From positions 1-13,038 of the forward strand of contig CAKQVC010000030.1 of the NCBI GenBank assembly GCA_934277655.1: a stretch of DNA of 13,038 bases. Direction: 5' to 3'. Source of the DNA: an uncultured Clostridia bacterium (GTDB lineage: Bacteria; Bacillota; Clostridia; Peptostreptococcales; Anaerovoracaceae). This document shows, in pieces, positions 6,746 to 13,038 of the stretch. The stretch's first letter is position 1; the number at the start of each line of letters is the position of its first letter. The notes below the pieces were generated by a model. It worked only from the letters and a program-made list of their open reading frames with translations. It was not told where the DNA came from and ran no database searches. The position numbers and the translations under genes are program-made.

Positions 6746-8085
6746 TACTCACTAATCCTTCCTTCCAAGCTGAACGTGTTTGCGCTTGTGATTTCAACAT
6801 TAACGATTTGTCCTATCATATCCGGCGTGCCTCTAAAGTTAACTAGTTTAAATGTTTCCGTTCTGCCGTTGTAAGTCTGGGATCCTGTCTTGGATGGCCC
6901 ATCTACCAAAACTTTTTCGATTTTTCCTACATAAGCTGCATTTTTTTCTGCAGAGATACCGTTGATCACATCTACAAGGCGATTAAATCTCTCGTGTTTG
7001 ATTTCTTCCGGTACCTGATTCTCAAATTTTTCTGCAGGCGTTCCCCTTCGGATCGAGTACAGGAACGTAAATGCCGAATCATAGCGCACCTCTTCGCACA
7101 GTGAAAGAGTTTCTTCAAATTCTTCCTCTGTCTCCCCGGGGAAACCTACGATGATATCCGTTGAAATTGCAATCTCCGGATCTGCCTCCCGCAACTTTTT
7201 GATTTTTTCCAGATAACTTTCTCTTGTATATCTGCGGTTCATTTCTTTCAGAACCTTGCTGGACCCTGCCTGTACCGGCAGGTGAATATAGTGACACAGC
7301 TTTTCGCATTTGCCGTATGCCTCAATCAGCTTGTCCGAGATATCTTTGGGATGGCTTGTCATAAAGCGGATCCGCTCCAGACCGTTTATCTCATTCAGTT
7401 TGTAGATCAAGTCCGCAAAATCAACATTTTCTCCGGTCTCTCCACTGATGCCTTTATAGGAATTTACGTTTTGACCCAGCAATGTAATCTCTTTTACACC
7501 GTCGGAAACCAGATTTTCAACTTCCTTTATAATATCTTCCGGCTTTCTGCTTCGTTCTCTGCCTCTGGTATAAGGCACAATACAGTAAGTGCAGAAATTG
7601 TTACAGCCAAACATGATGTTCACAAATGCTTTATGCTGATACAGTCTCTTCGATGGAAGTCCTTCCACGATTTCGTCTCCGTCTGCCAGAATCGAAAGTT
7701 GTTTCTCTTTTTCCTGGTAAAGCTTATCCAGAAGTTCCGGCAGCTGATGAATATTATTCGTTCCGAAAATAACATCCACCCACGGATACTTTGCCTTGAT
7801 TGTATCAATAATATGCTGTTGCTGCATCATACAGCCACACACGCAGACAGTAAAGTTTTCTCTCTGCTCCATCTTTTTCTTTTTCAGTTGTCCCAGTGTT
7901 CCGAAAAAACGCTTGTCTGCATTTTCTCTGATACTGCAGGTGTTGAAAATAACAATGTTTGCATCTTTTCTTTCAGCTGCCGGTTGGTATCCTTTTTCAA
8001 GCAACATTCCAGCCAGTGTTTCTGAATCGTGCTCGTTCATCTGGCAGCCGAAAGTTGTAATATGAAATGTCTTCGTTTCTGTCAA
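6745..8085 (-). CDS. miaB: tRNA-2-methylthio-N6-dimethylallyladenosine synthase (MiaB)
   Basis: Radical SAM enzyme that adds a methylthio group at C2 of i6A37 in tRNAs reading codons that begin with U, improving decoding. The N-terminal methylthiotransferase domain carries the three auxiliary-cluster cysteines C14 (TFGCQMNEHDSE), C50 (FNTCSIREN) and C85 (CVCGCMMQQ). The radical SAM CxxxCxxC is C161-C165-C168 inside FGCNNFCTYCIVPYTRGRE, the form typical of MiaB rather than RimO or MtaB. A TRAM-type RNA-binding domain occupies about residues 380-445. At 446 aa the length is normal. The start is TTG at 8085 with GGAG eight bases upstream; no in-frame ATG comes before the essential C14, so TTG is needed. 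It follows gpsA after 90 bases with a candidate promoter, and runs directly into the cotransporter gene. Confidence 0.96.
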   Translation of the reverse strand: MTETKTFHITTFGCQMNEHDSETLAGMLLEKGYQPAAERKDANIVIFNTCSIRENADKRFFGTLGQLKKKKMEQRENFTVCVCGCMMQQQHIIDTIKAKYPWVDVIFGTNNIHQLPELLDKLYQEKEKQLSILADGDEIVEGLPSKRLYQHKAFVNIMFGCNNFCTYCIVPYTRGRERSRKPEDIIKEVENLVSDGVKEITLLGQNVNSYKGISGETGENVDFADLIYKLNEINGLERIRFMTSHPKDISDKLIEAYGKCEKLCHYIHLPVQAGSSKVLKEMNRRYTRESYLEKIKKLREADPEIAISTDIIVGFPGETEEEFEETLSLCEEVRYDSAFTFLYSIRRGTPAEKFENQVPEEIKHERFNRLVDVINGISAEKNAAYVGKIEKVLVDGPSKTGSQTYNGRTETFKLVNFRGTPDMIGQIVNVEITSANTFSLEGRISE

Positions 8086-8123
8086 TGTTTTTCTCCAAAT
8101 TTTATAGTCTTTTTCTGTGCCTT

Positions 8124-8157
8124 ACTATATCATACATGCATCTCTTTCTTACTGCAA
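8124..8157 (-). promoter_or_regulatory. Candidate sigma-A promoter of miaB
   Basis: Minus-strand TTGCAG (8157-8152), a 17-base spacer, and TATGAT (8134-8129). The -35 matches TTGACA only in its TTG, and the -10 matches 5 of 6. An overlapping second choice is TGATATAGT (8132-8124), an extended -10 form. Either would start transcription about 30-40 bases before the TTG start codon. No terminator is seen after gpsA, so read-through from the upstream operon is also possible. Confidence 0.4.
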
Positions 8158-8175
8158 GCCCTAAATCTCATGTAG

Positions 8176-9186
8176 TCAGATGATATGCATCTCATTTTTT
8201 CTTTTTCTTCCCATCAAAAGGTCTACGGCTTCCTGTGCATTCACATTTCCCTGGATCATATGATAAATACACTGCGTGATTGGCATCTCAATACCTTTCT
8301 TCTCTGCTAGAGCATTGGCTGCTTCTGCTGTCGAAAGTCCTTCCACAACCATTCCTACCTGCTGCACTGCTTCGTCTACACTGTTTCCCTGACCGATCAG
8401 TATCCCGCATTTTCTGTTTCGTGAATGCATACTGGTACAGGTTACGATCAGATCGCCGATTCCTGCCAGCCCTGAAAACGTTTCTGCCTTCGCACCCATC
8501 GTCAGTCCCAGTCTTGTCATCTCCGTAATGCCTCTGGTCATCATTGCAGCTTTGGCATTATCTCCAAATCCCAGTCCATCTGAAATTCCAGCTCCCAGTG
8601 CAATAATATTCTTTAATGCTCCACCCAGTTCTACACCGATGAGATCATCGTTGGTATATACACGGAAGCGATCCGTGCTGAAGACCTCTTGTATTTCTAT
8701 GGCAAGCTCTTTCTCTTTTCCCGAAACAACCACCGTTGTTGGCAGGCACCTTGCAACTTCTTCTGCATGAGACGGCCCTGACAATGCGATATATCTGACC
8801 TGCGGTCGAAGTTCTGCCGCAACTTCAGACAAACGCATCAGCGTTCCTTTTTCAATTCCCTTTGCCACATTTATGATCGGAGTCTTTGCATCGTGATATG
8901 CCAGCGTCTGCTGATATACACTGCGAAAAGTCTGTGTGGGAACAGCGAAAACAAGAAAGTCCTGCTCTCCTGCTGCTTCTTCGAGGTTGTCCGTAATTTT
9001 CGCAGCCGCCGGAATCTTTACATCCGGAAGATAGTGGCTATTTTTTCCGGTCGTCCGCATTTCTTCTGCATGTTCTGCCCTTCTGGCCCACAAAGTTACC
9101 TCATGCCCCTTATTGCTGAGCAAAATCGCAAGTGCTGTACCAAAACTGCCTGCTCCGATTACCCCTATTTTTTTTCTTTCATCCAT
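8176..9186 (-). CDS. gpsA: Glycerol-3-phosphate dehydrogenase [NAD(P)+]
   Basis: Cytoplasmic enzyme that reduces dihydroxyacetone phosphate to sn-glycerol-3-phosphate, the backbone for phospholipids. The dinucleotide-binding fold begins with GAGSFG at residues 11-16. SGPSHAEEV lies at 136-144. The catalytic lysine K192 sits in ELGGALKNIIALGAG (186-200), and D245 is in GIGDLIVTC. All are conserved in the family, and 336 aa is the usual length. The ATG at 9186 is preceded by GGGAGAG at a suitable distance. It follows plsY by 79 bases, in the order plsY-gpsA that is common in Clostridia. Its product is the direct acceptor substrate of PlsY, so the pair forms the first committed steps of membrane lipid synthesis. 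The bases between the two genes show no clear promoter or terminator. Confidence 0.97.
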   Translation of the reverse strand: MDERKKIGVIGAGSFGTALAILLSNKGHEVTLWARRAEHAEEMRTTGKNSHYLPDVKIPAAAKITDNLEEAAGEQDFLVFAVPTQTFRSVYQQTLAYHDAKTPIINVAKGIEKGTLMRLSEVAAELRPQVRYIALSGPSHAEEVARCLPTTVVVSGKEKELAIEIQEVFSTDRFRVYTNDDLIGVELGGALKNIIALGAGISDGLGFGDNAKAAMMTRGITEMTRLGLTMGAKAETFSGLAGIGDLIVTCTSMHSRNRKCGILIGQGNSVDEAVQQVGMVVEGLSTAEAANALAEKKGIEMPITQCIYHMIQGNVNAQEAVDLLMGRKRKNEMHII

Positions 9187-9265
9187 CTTTTCTCTCCCAT
9201 TCTCAAGTGGATCATGAAACTTGTTTCTTTATTATCCGATTCGTTTTTTGACATTTATCTTGTTC

Positions 9266-9880
9266 TTATTTTTCTTTATTTTTTTCGTCCTTTGACTTAA
9301 AAATTCCCATCGGAGGTTCTTCCCCCCGGATCAATCTCTGTATATTGGCTCTGTGCTTTATAATGATGATCAGTGCCATAATGCTTCCAACTACAAGGAA
9401 ATCCGGTTTTATAAACCAGCACAGCAGCGGAAAACTGACAGCTGCCAGCAGGGATCCTACCGACATTCTTTTGCTGAGCAGAAGACCTGCTGCTGCAACA
9501 GCCAGCATGATAAGTGCCAGTTTCCAGTCAATCGCCAGAATCGCACCAAACGCCGTAGCAACACCTTTTCCGCCTTTAAATCGGTAGAAGCATGGCCAGA
9601 TATGACCGCAGAACACTGCCAGTGCACATAGCCCGCCGATCATAAATCCACAAAGCATTCCCAGGCGGACAGCCAGGATTCCTTTGCCAATATCAATGAC
9701 CAACGTGATCAGCGCCGCCTTTTTTCCAAGAACGCGCAGTGCATTGGTCGTCCCGGCATTTCCGCTTCCTTCTTTCTTGATGTCAATCCCATGGATTTTG
9801 CCAAGAATAATAGATGGTGAAATGTTTCCGATCAGATAGGCAATCACAATTACCAATATACTGTAAATATCTGTTTGCAT
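9266..9880 (-). CDS. plsY: Acyl-phosphate:glycerol-3-phosphate acyltransferase PlsY
   Basis: Integral membrane enzyme that transfers an acyl group from acyl-phosphate to the sn-1 position of glycerol-3-phosphate, giving lysophosphatidic acid. The three conserved cytoplasmic motifs are all present: GSGNAGTTNALR at residues 38-49, GHIWP with FKGGKGVAT at 92-109, and KHRANIQRLIRGEE at 175-188. Hydrophobic stretches between them fit the seven-helix fold, with a lysine-rich cytoplasmic tail at the end. The 204-aa length is typical. The ATG at 9880 has only a weak GGA site seven bases upstream, and the gene is 21 bases after der, so re-initiation by ribosomes finishing der is likely. Confidence 0.96.
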   Translation of the reverse strand: MQTDIYSILVIVIAYLIGNISPSIILGKIHGIDIKKEGSGNAGTTNALRVLGKKAALITLVIDIGKGILAVRLGMLCGFMIGGLCALAVFCGHIWPCFYRFKGGKGVATAFGAILAIDWKLALIMLAVAAAGLLLSKRMSVGSLLAAVSFPLLCWFIKPDFLVVGSIMALIIIIKHRANIQRLIRGEEPPMGIFKSKDEKNKEK

Positions 9881-9901
9881 ATTTTTTTCCGTTTCTGTTA
9901 T

Positions 9902-11224
9902 TTATACTTTTTCGCCCTTTTCACGGAAAACAAACTTGATAGAGGTTCCTTCAAAGCCGAATCCCTCTCTGATTCTGTTTTCCAGGTATCTTGCATAAGA
10001 AAAATGCATCAGTTCTCTCTTGTTAATCTGCAGACTGAACAGCGGTGGCTTGACACCAACCTGTGTCACATAATAGATCTTCAGTCTTCTTCCTTTATCC
10101 GAAGGTGGCTGTTTCATCATCATGGCATCCTGGATCAAGCTGTTAAGCTGGCCGGTCGGTACTCTGAGTGCACGCTTTTCTGAAACGTATTCTGCCATCT
10201 CGATAACCTGATTCACTCTCTGTTTATCTTTTACTGAGATGAAAATGGATGGTGCATAAGACATAAACTGCATATCTGCTTCGATCAGTCTTCTGAAATC
10301 ACGCATCGTGTTGGTCTCTTTTTGAATCAGATCCCACTTATTTACCACGATAACGATTCCCTTACCAGCTTCATGGGCAACACCTGCAATTTTCTTATCC
10401 TGATCCGTCAAGCCTTCTGCTGCATCGATCATCAACAGGCAGACATCACAGCGCTCGATTGCTGCGATTGCACGGATAACGCTATATCTTTCAATGTCCT
10501 CGTTGACCTTGGATCTTCTTCTGATTCCCGCTGTATCAATTAAAATATATTTTTTTCCATTCTTTTCAAAAGGCGTATCAATCGAGTCTCTGGTCGTTCC
10601 TGCGATCGGAGATACGATGACTCTCGTTTCGCCCAGCAGGCAGTTAATTAACGAGGATTTTCCTACATTTGGTTTCCCAATGACTGCGATTTTCGTCACT
10701 TCGTCATCTTCTTCCTCTATGTCCTCTGGAAAACTTTGGACGATTTCGTCTAGCACATCCCCGAAATTCAGCATATTTGCTGCTGAAATTGCAATTGGCT
10801 CGCCTAATCCCAGTTCATAAAAATCATAGAAATCATCCGGAAGCTTCCATGGAGTGTCGATTTTATTTACAACAAGGATTACCTTTTTCCCTGTCCGCAT
10901 CAGCATGGTTGCAACTTCACGATCCGCATGGGTAAGTCCGTCCTTGCCGTCTACGATAAATAAAATCACATCTGCCATATCCATCGCGATCTGTGCCTGT
11001 TCTCTCATCTGAGAAAGAATCACATCTGCGCTGGATGGTTCGATTCCACCTGTATCGATCAAAGCAAAATGTACCGAATTCCATTCTGCTTCCGCATAAA
11101 TTCTGTCCCTTGTCACGCCCGGCGTATCCTCTACAATCGAAATACGCTTGCCGACAATTTTATTAAAGAAAGTAGACTTTCCAACATTCGGTCTGCCTAC
11201 GATCGCAACAATCGGTTTACTCAT
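9902..11224 (-). CDS. der: Ribosome biogenesis GTPase Der (EngA)
   Basis: Double GTPase needed for maturation of the 50S ribosomal subunit. The first G domain has the P-loop GRPNVGKS at residues 10-17, DTGG at 57-60 and NKID at 120-123. The second has GKPNVGKS at 183-190, DTAG at 230-233 and NKWD at 295-298. A KH-like domain fills about residues 350-435. The 440-aa length is standard. The G5 loop of the second domain reads ISVKDKQRV (329-337) where an ISA-type sequence is usual; the first domain keeps ISAAN. The ATG at 11224 lies inside the end of ftsY (8-base overlap), with AGGAGGA seven bases upstream, a strong site that makes coupled translation likely. Confidence 0.97.
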   Translation of the reverse strand: MSKPIVAIVGRPNVGKSTFFNKIVGKRISIVEDTPGVTRDRIYAEAEWNSVHFALIDTGGIEPSSADVILSQMREQAQIAMDMADVILFIVDGKDGLTHADREVATMLMRTGKKVILVVNKIDTPWKLPDDFYDFYELGLGEPIAISAANMLNFGDVLDEIVQSFPEDIEEEDDEVTKIAVIGKPNVGKSSLINCLLGETRVIVSPIAGTTRDSIDTPFEKNGKKYILIDTAGIRRRSKVNEDIERYSVIRAIAAIERCDVCLLMIDAAEGLTDQDKKIAGVAHEAGKGIVIVVNKWDLIQKETNTMRDFRRLIEADMQFMSYAPSIFISVKDKQRVNQVIEMAEYVSEKRALRVPTGQLNSLIQDAMMMKQPPSDKGRRLKIYYVTQVGVKPPLFSLQINKRELMHFSYARYLENRIREGFGFEGTSIKFVFREKGEKV

Positions 11225-12116
11225 TAAAAATTCCTCCTATAAACTGCTCCGGGTCAAAGGCTTCCAGATCCTCGATACCTTCGCCGACACCGATAAATTT
11301 GATCGGCATGTTAAATTCATCTGCTATGGTTACTGCAATCCCGCCTTTCGCTGTACCATCCAGCTTGGTAATCACAATTCCTGTAATATCTGCAACCTGA
11401 CCAAATTCCTGTGCCTGAGACACCGCATTTTTGCCGGTTGTGGCATCCAGAACCAGTAGAGTCTCCCTATGTGCTTCAGGAAATTCTCTGGTAATGATCT
11501 TATTCATTTTTTCCAGCTCATTCATCAGGTTCTTCTTATTCTGCAATCTGCCCGCCGTGTCACAGATGAGGACATCGATATGTTTCGCCTTGGCTGACTG
11601 AACTGCATCATAAATAACAGCGGATGGATCTGCACCTTCCTGATGCCGAATCACATTGACGCCGTTTCTCTCGCCCCAGATCACGAGTTGCTCCGCCGCA
11701 GCTGCACGGAAAGTATCAGCCGCTGCAAGCATAACCGTTTTGCCTTCTTTTTTCAGCCGGTGTGCCAGCTTGCCGATCGTCGTGGTTTTTCCGCCGCCAT
11801 TGATCCCGATCATTAAAATGACCAGAGGAGTTTCCTCGCAAAGCAGCTGTGCCTCCTGTTTATCTACCGCCTCGGTCATGATCCTCTGAAGAGCCTTCGT
11901 CACTTCTTCCGGTCTCGAAATATATTCTTTTTTGATTCTAGCCCGCAATTCTTCCATGATCCTCATAGTGGTTTCCATTCCGATATCTGATGTTATCAAG
12001 ACTTCTTCCAGTTCGTCCATCAAATCCTCATTCACTTCTGCCCGGAGCATGATCGTATCTGCAATTTTTTCAGAAAGTCTTCCAAAAAAAGACTTTTTTT
12101 CTTTAAATAATGACAT
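11217..12116 (-). CDS. ftsY: Signal recognition particle receptor FtsY
   Basis: SRP-type GTPase that docks Ffh-bound ribosomes at the membrane for co-translational insertion. The 299-aa protein is the short form without a long acidic A domain. It starts with a basic, amphipathic stretch ([17 protein letters not shown]) of the kind that serves as the membrane contact. An N-domain helix bundle covers about residues 18-90. The G domain follows with GINGGGKT (104-111), DTFRAAA (134-140), DTAGR (186-190), [10 protein letters not shown] (250-259) and the closing [11 protein letters not shown] (274-284). It follows smc after 86 bases, a frequent Clostridia and Bacilli order. No good ribosome binding site stands at the normal distance from the ATG at 12116. 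The nearest, GGAAAGG, ends 14 bases upstream and lies in the loop and 3' arm of a small hairpin. Confidence 0.96.
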   Translation of the reverse strand: MSLFKEKKSFFGRLSEKIADTIMLRAEVNEDLMDELEEVLITSDIGMETTMRIMEELRARIKKEYISRPEEVTKALQRIMTEAVDKQEAQLLCEETPLVILMIGINGGGKTTTIGKLAHRLKKEGKTVMLAAADTFRAAAAEQLVIWGERNGVNVIRHQEGADPSAVIYDAVQSAKAKHIDVLICDTAGRLQNKKNLMNELEKMNKIITREFPEAHRETLLVLDATTGKNAVSQAQEFGQVADITGIVITKLDGTAKGGIAVTIADEFNMPIKFIGVGEGIEDLEAFDPEQFIGGIFNE

Positions 12117-12127
12117 ATAATTTCACA

Positions 12128-12188
12128 TAGCCTTTCCGGCTACAAACGATTTACCACGGATTCCGCCTTGCTGTAGCCTGACAAGGCA
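12128..12188 (-). other. Intergenic inverted repeats in the smc-ftsY gap (possible leader structure)
   Basis: On the minus strand GCCTTG (12187-12182) can pair with CAAGGC (12170-12165). GGCTACA (12178-12172), in the loop of that stem, can pair with TGTAGCC (12144-12138), an H-type pseudoknot layout. TAGCC (12142-12138) can instead pair with GGCTA (12132-12128) around a GGAAA loop. No T run follows any of these stems, so they do not look like a terminator. The pairings are real in the sequence; any regulatory role is a guess. Confidence 0.35.
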
Positions 12189-12202
12189 TAATTGTTATAT
12201 AA

Positions 12203-13038
12203 CTATAAATCAAAATTGTCTCCCAGACGCAGAGACAGTACTTTTGAAATTCCCTGTTCCGGCATGGTAACACCATAAAGCACATCTGCATGTTCCATCG
12301 TTGTTTTCTGGTGGGTTACAACGGCAAACTGGATGTTTTCAAACTTCCGCAAATAATTAGCAAAACGTTCAATATTGGAATCGTCTAACGCTGCCTCCAC
12401 CTCATCCAGAATGCAGAATGGCGTCGGTTTTGTCTTCAGTACCGCAAACATTAACGCAATTGCAGTCATGGTCTTTTCGCCACCGGACATCAGATTAATG
12501 TTCTGTAGCTTCTTTCCTGGTGGCTGTGCCACAATTTCAATACCGGATTCTAAAGGATTCTCTTCATCATCCAGCCTTAATTCTGCCTGTCCGCCTCCAA
12601 AAAGTTCCTTAAAGATGCTCTCAAAATTAATAACAACCTGATCAAAATTCTCTTTAAATCGAGTTTTGATCGTCCGATCCATATCCGCAATGATCGTCTG
12701 CAGTTCCTGCATAGCCTCCAGAATATCTGCACGCTGTTCCGTAAGGAATTTATATCGCTCGCTGACCTGTTCATACTCTTTGATGGAACCGATATTCACA
12801 TCGCCAAGCTGGCGGATCCTCGCTTTTACTTCCCGACTTTCTCTGGAAGCCGTGCTCAGGACGAAATCCTGCCGCTTATGCTGCAGTGCCTGTGCATAGG
12901 AGATTTCAAACTCATCCCAAAGTTTTTCCTTGAAAGTATCCAACTGCGTTTCATTTTTCGCCATTTTAATTTCCTGCTGATACTTCTGATCCTGATATGC
13001 ATTGAGTTTTTCTCCCAGAGCAGACCATTCCTGTGTCT
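12203..13038 (-). CDS. smc: Chromosome partition protein Smc (C-terminal part, 5' end outside the window)
   Basis: Smc is the ATPase core of the bacterial condensin complex and works with ScpA and ScpB. The reading frame is open to base 13038 (277 aa visible), so the methionine at 12964 is internal and not the start. The visible part begins with the end of the returning coiled coil. It continues into the C-terminal ATPase half: the VNIGSIKEYEQVSERY segment where the coil meets the head, FKELFGGGQAELRL, the ABC signature LMSGGEKT (about residues 182-189 of the fragment), Walker B FCILDEVEAALDD (about 207-219) with D and E intact, and the switch region VVTHQKTTMEHADVLYGVTM. The end of the protein (LRLGDNFDL) looks complete. 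It heads the smc-ftsY-der-plsY-gpsA run. Confidence 0.95.
   Translation of the reverse strand, partial: TQEWSALGEKLNAYQDQKYQQEIKMAKNETQLDTFKEKLWDEFEISYAQALQHKRQDFVLSTASRESREVKARIRQLGDVNIGSIKEYEQVSERYKFLTEQRADILEAMQELQTIIADMDRTIKTRFKENFDQVVINFESIFKELFGGGQAELRLDDEENPLESGIEIVAQPPGKKLQNINLMSGGEKTMTAIALMFAVLKTKPTPFCILDEVEAALDDSNIERFANYLRKFENIQFAVVTHQKTTMEHADVLYGVTMPEQGISKVLSLRLGDNFDL

Noticed and set aside
7282..8025. Long plus-strand open frame (247 codons) opposite miaB
   Set aside because: It lies wholly antisense to a gene with all catalytic cysteines intact, and its translation is Phe/Cys/Ser/Ile-rich without any recognisable domain. It is a shadow of the miaB codon pattern.
9248..9253. TTGACA on the plus strand between gpsA and plsY
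   Set aside because: A perfect -35 hexamer, but no plus-strand gene follows and no matching -10 is convincing. Chance is likely in this AT-rich gap.
12203..12964. A separate 253-codon gene starting at 12964
   Set aside because: The frame is open past 12964 to the window edge and encodes typical Smc coiled coil there, with no ribosome binding site at 12964. It is an internal methionine of smc.

Overview
The window is a densely packed stretch of chromosome from a spore-forming, low-to-moderate GC member of the Bacillota. It most likely comes from a gut- or soil-type Clostridia species. This is inferred from the presence of spoIVA, the core gene order smc-ftsY-der-plsY-gpsA, AGGAGG-type ribosome binding sites, and a sugar-transfer ATP-grasp family common in that class. 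All ten complete or partial genes with recognisable products lie on the minus strand, so the region is read from high to low coordinates. There is no rRNA, tRNA, CRISPR array or insertion sequence, and no gene-free stretch longer than about 110 bases.

Region by region, in transcription order: (1) 13038-8176 is a housekeeping block with the C-terminal end of smc, then ftsY, der, plsY and gpsA. ftsY and der overlap by 8 bases, and der and plsY are 21 bases apart. (2) 8175-4952 holds miaB, with a TTG start and its own candidate sigma-A promoter, and a Na/Pi cotransporter with a C-terminal PhoU-like part. The two overlap as TAATG. (3) 4951-4863 is a compact control segment. It has a hairpin terminator for the cotransporter transcript, a good candidate sigma-E promoter inside that hairpin's DNA, and the spoIVA ribosome binding site in the hairpin's 3' arm. 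(4) 4862-1901 holds spoIVA followed without a terminator by a DHA2-type MFS exporter. (5) 1864-1 holds a cardiolipin synthase with its own candidate extended -10 promoter, then the start of a sugar-transfer-associated ATP-grasp protein that runs off the window.

Three genes belong to one lipid route. GpsA makes sn-glycerol-3-phosphate, PlsY acylates it, and the cardiolipin synthase works at the far end of the same pathway. FtsY delivers membrane proteins to the bilayer and the cotransporter supplies or extrudes phosphate. SpoIVA is the ATP-driven base of the spore coat. The most interesting point is the terminator, promoter and RBS overlap ahead of spoIVA. I see no clearly new multi-gene system here; most of the window is ordinary core genome.
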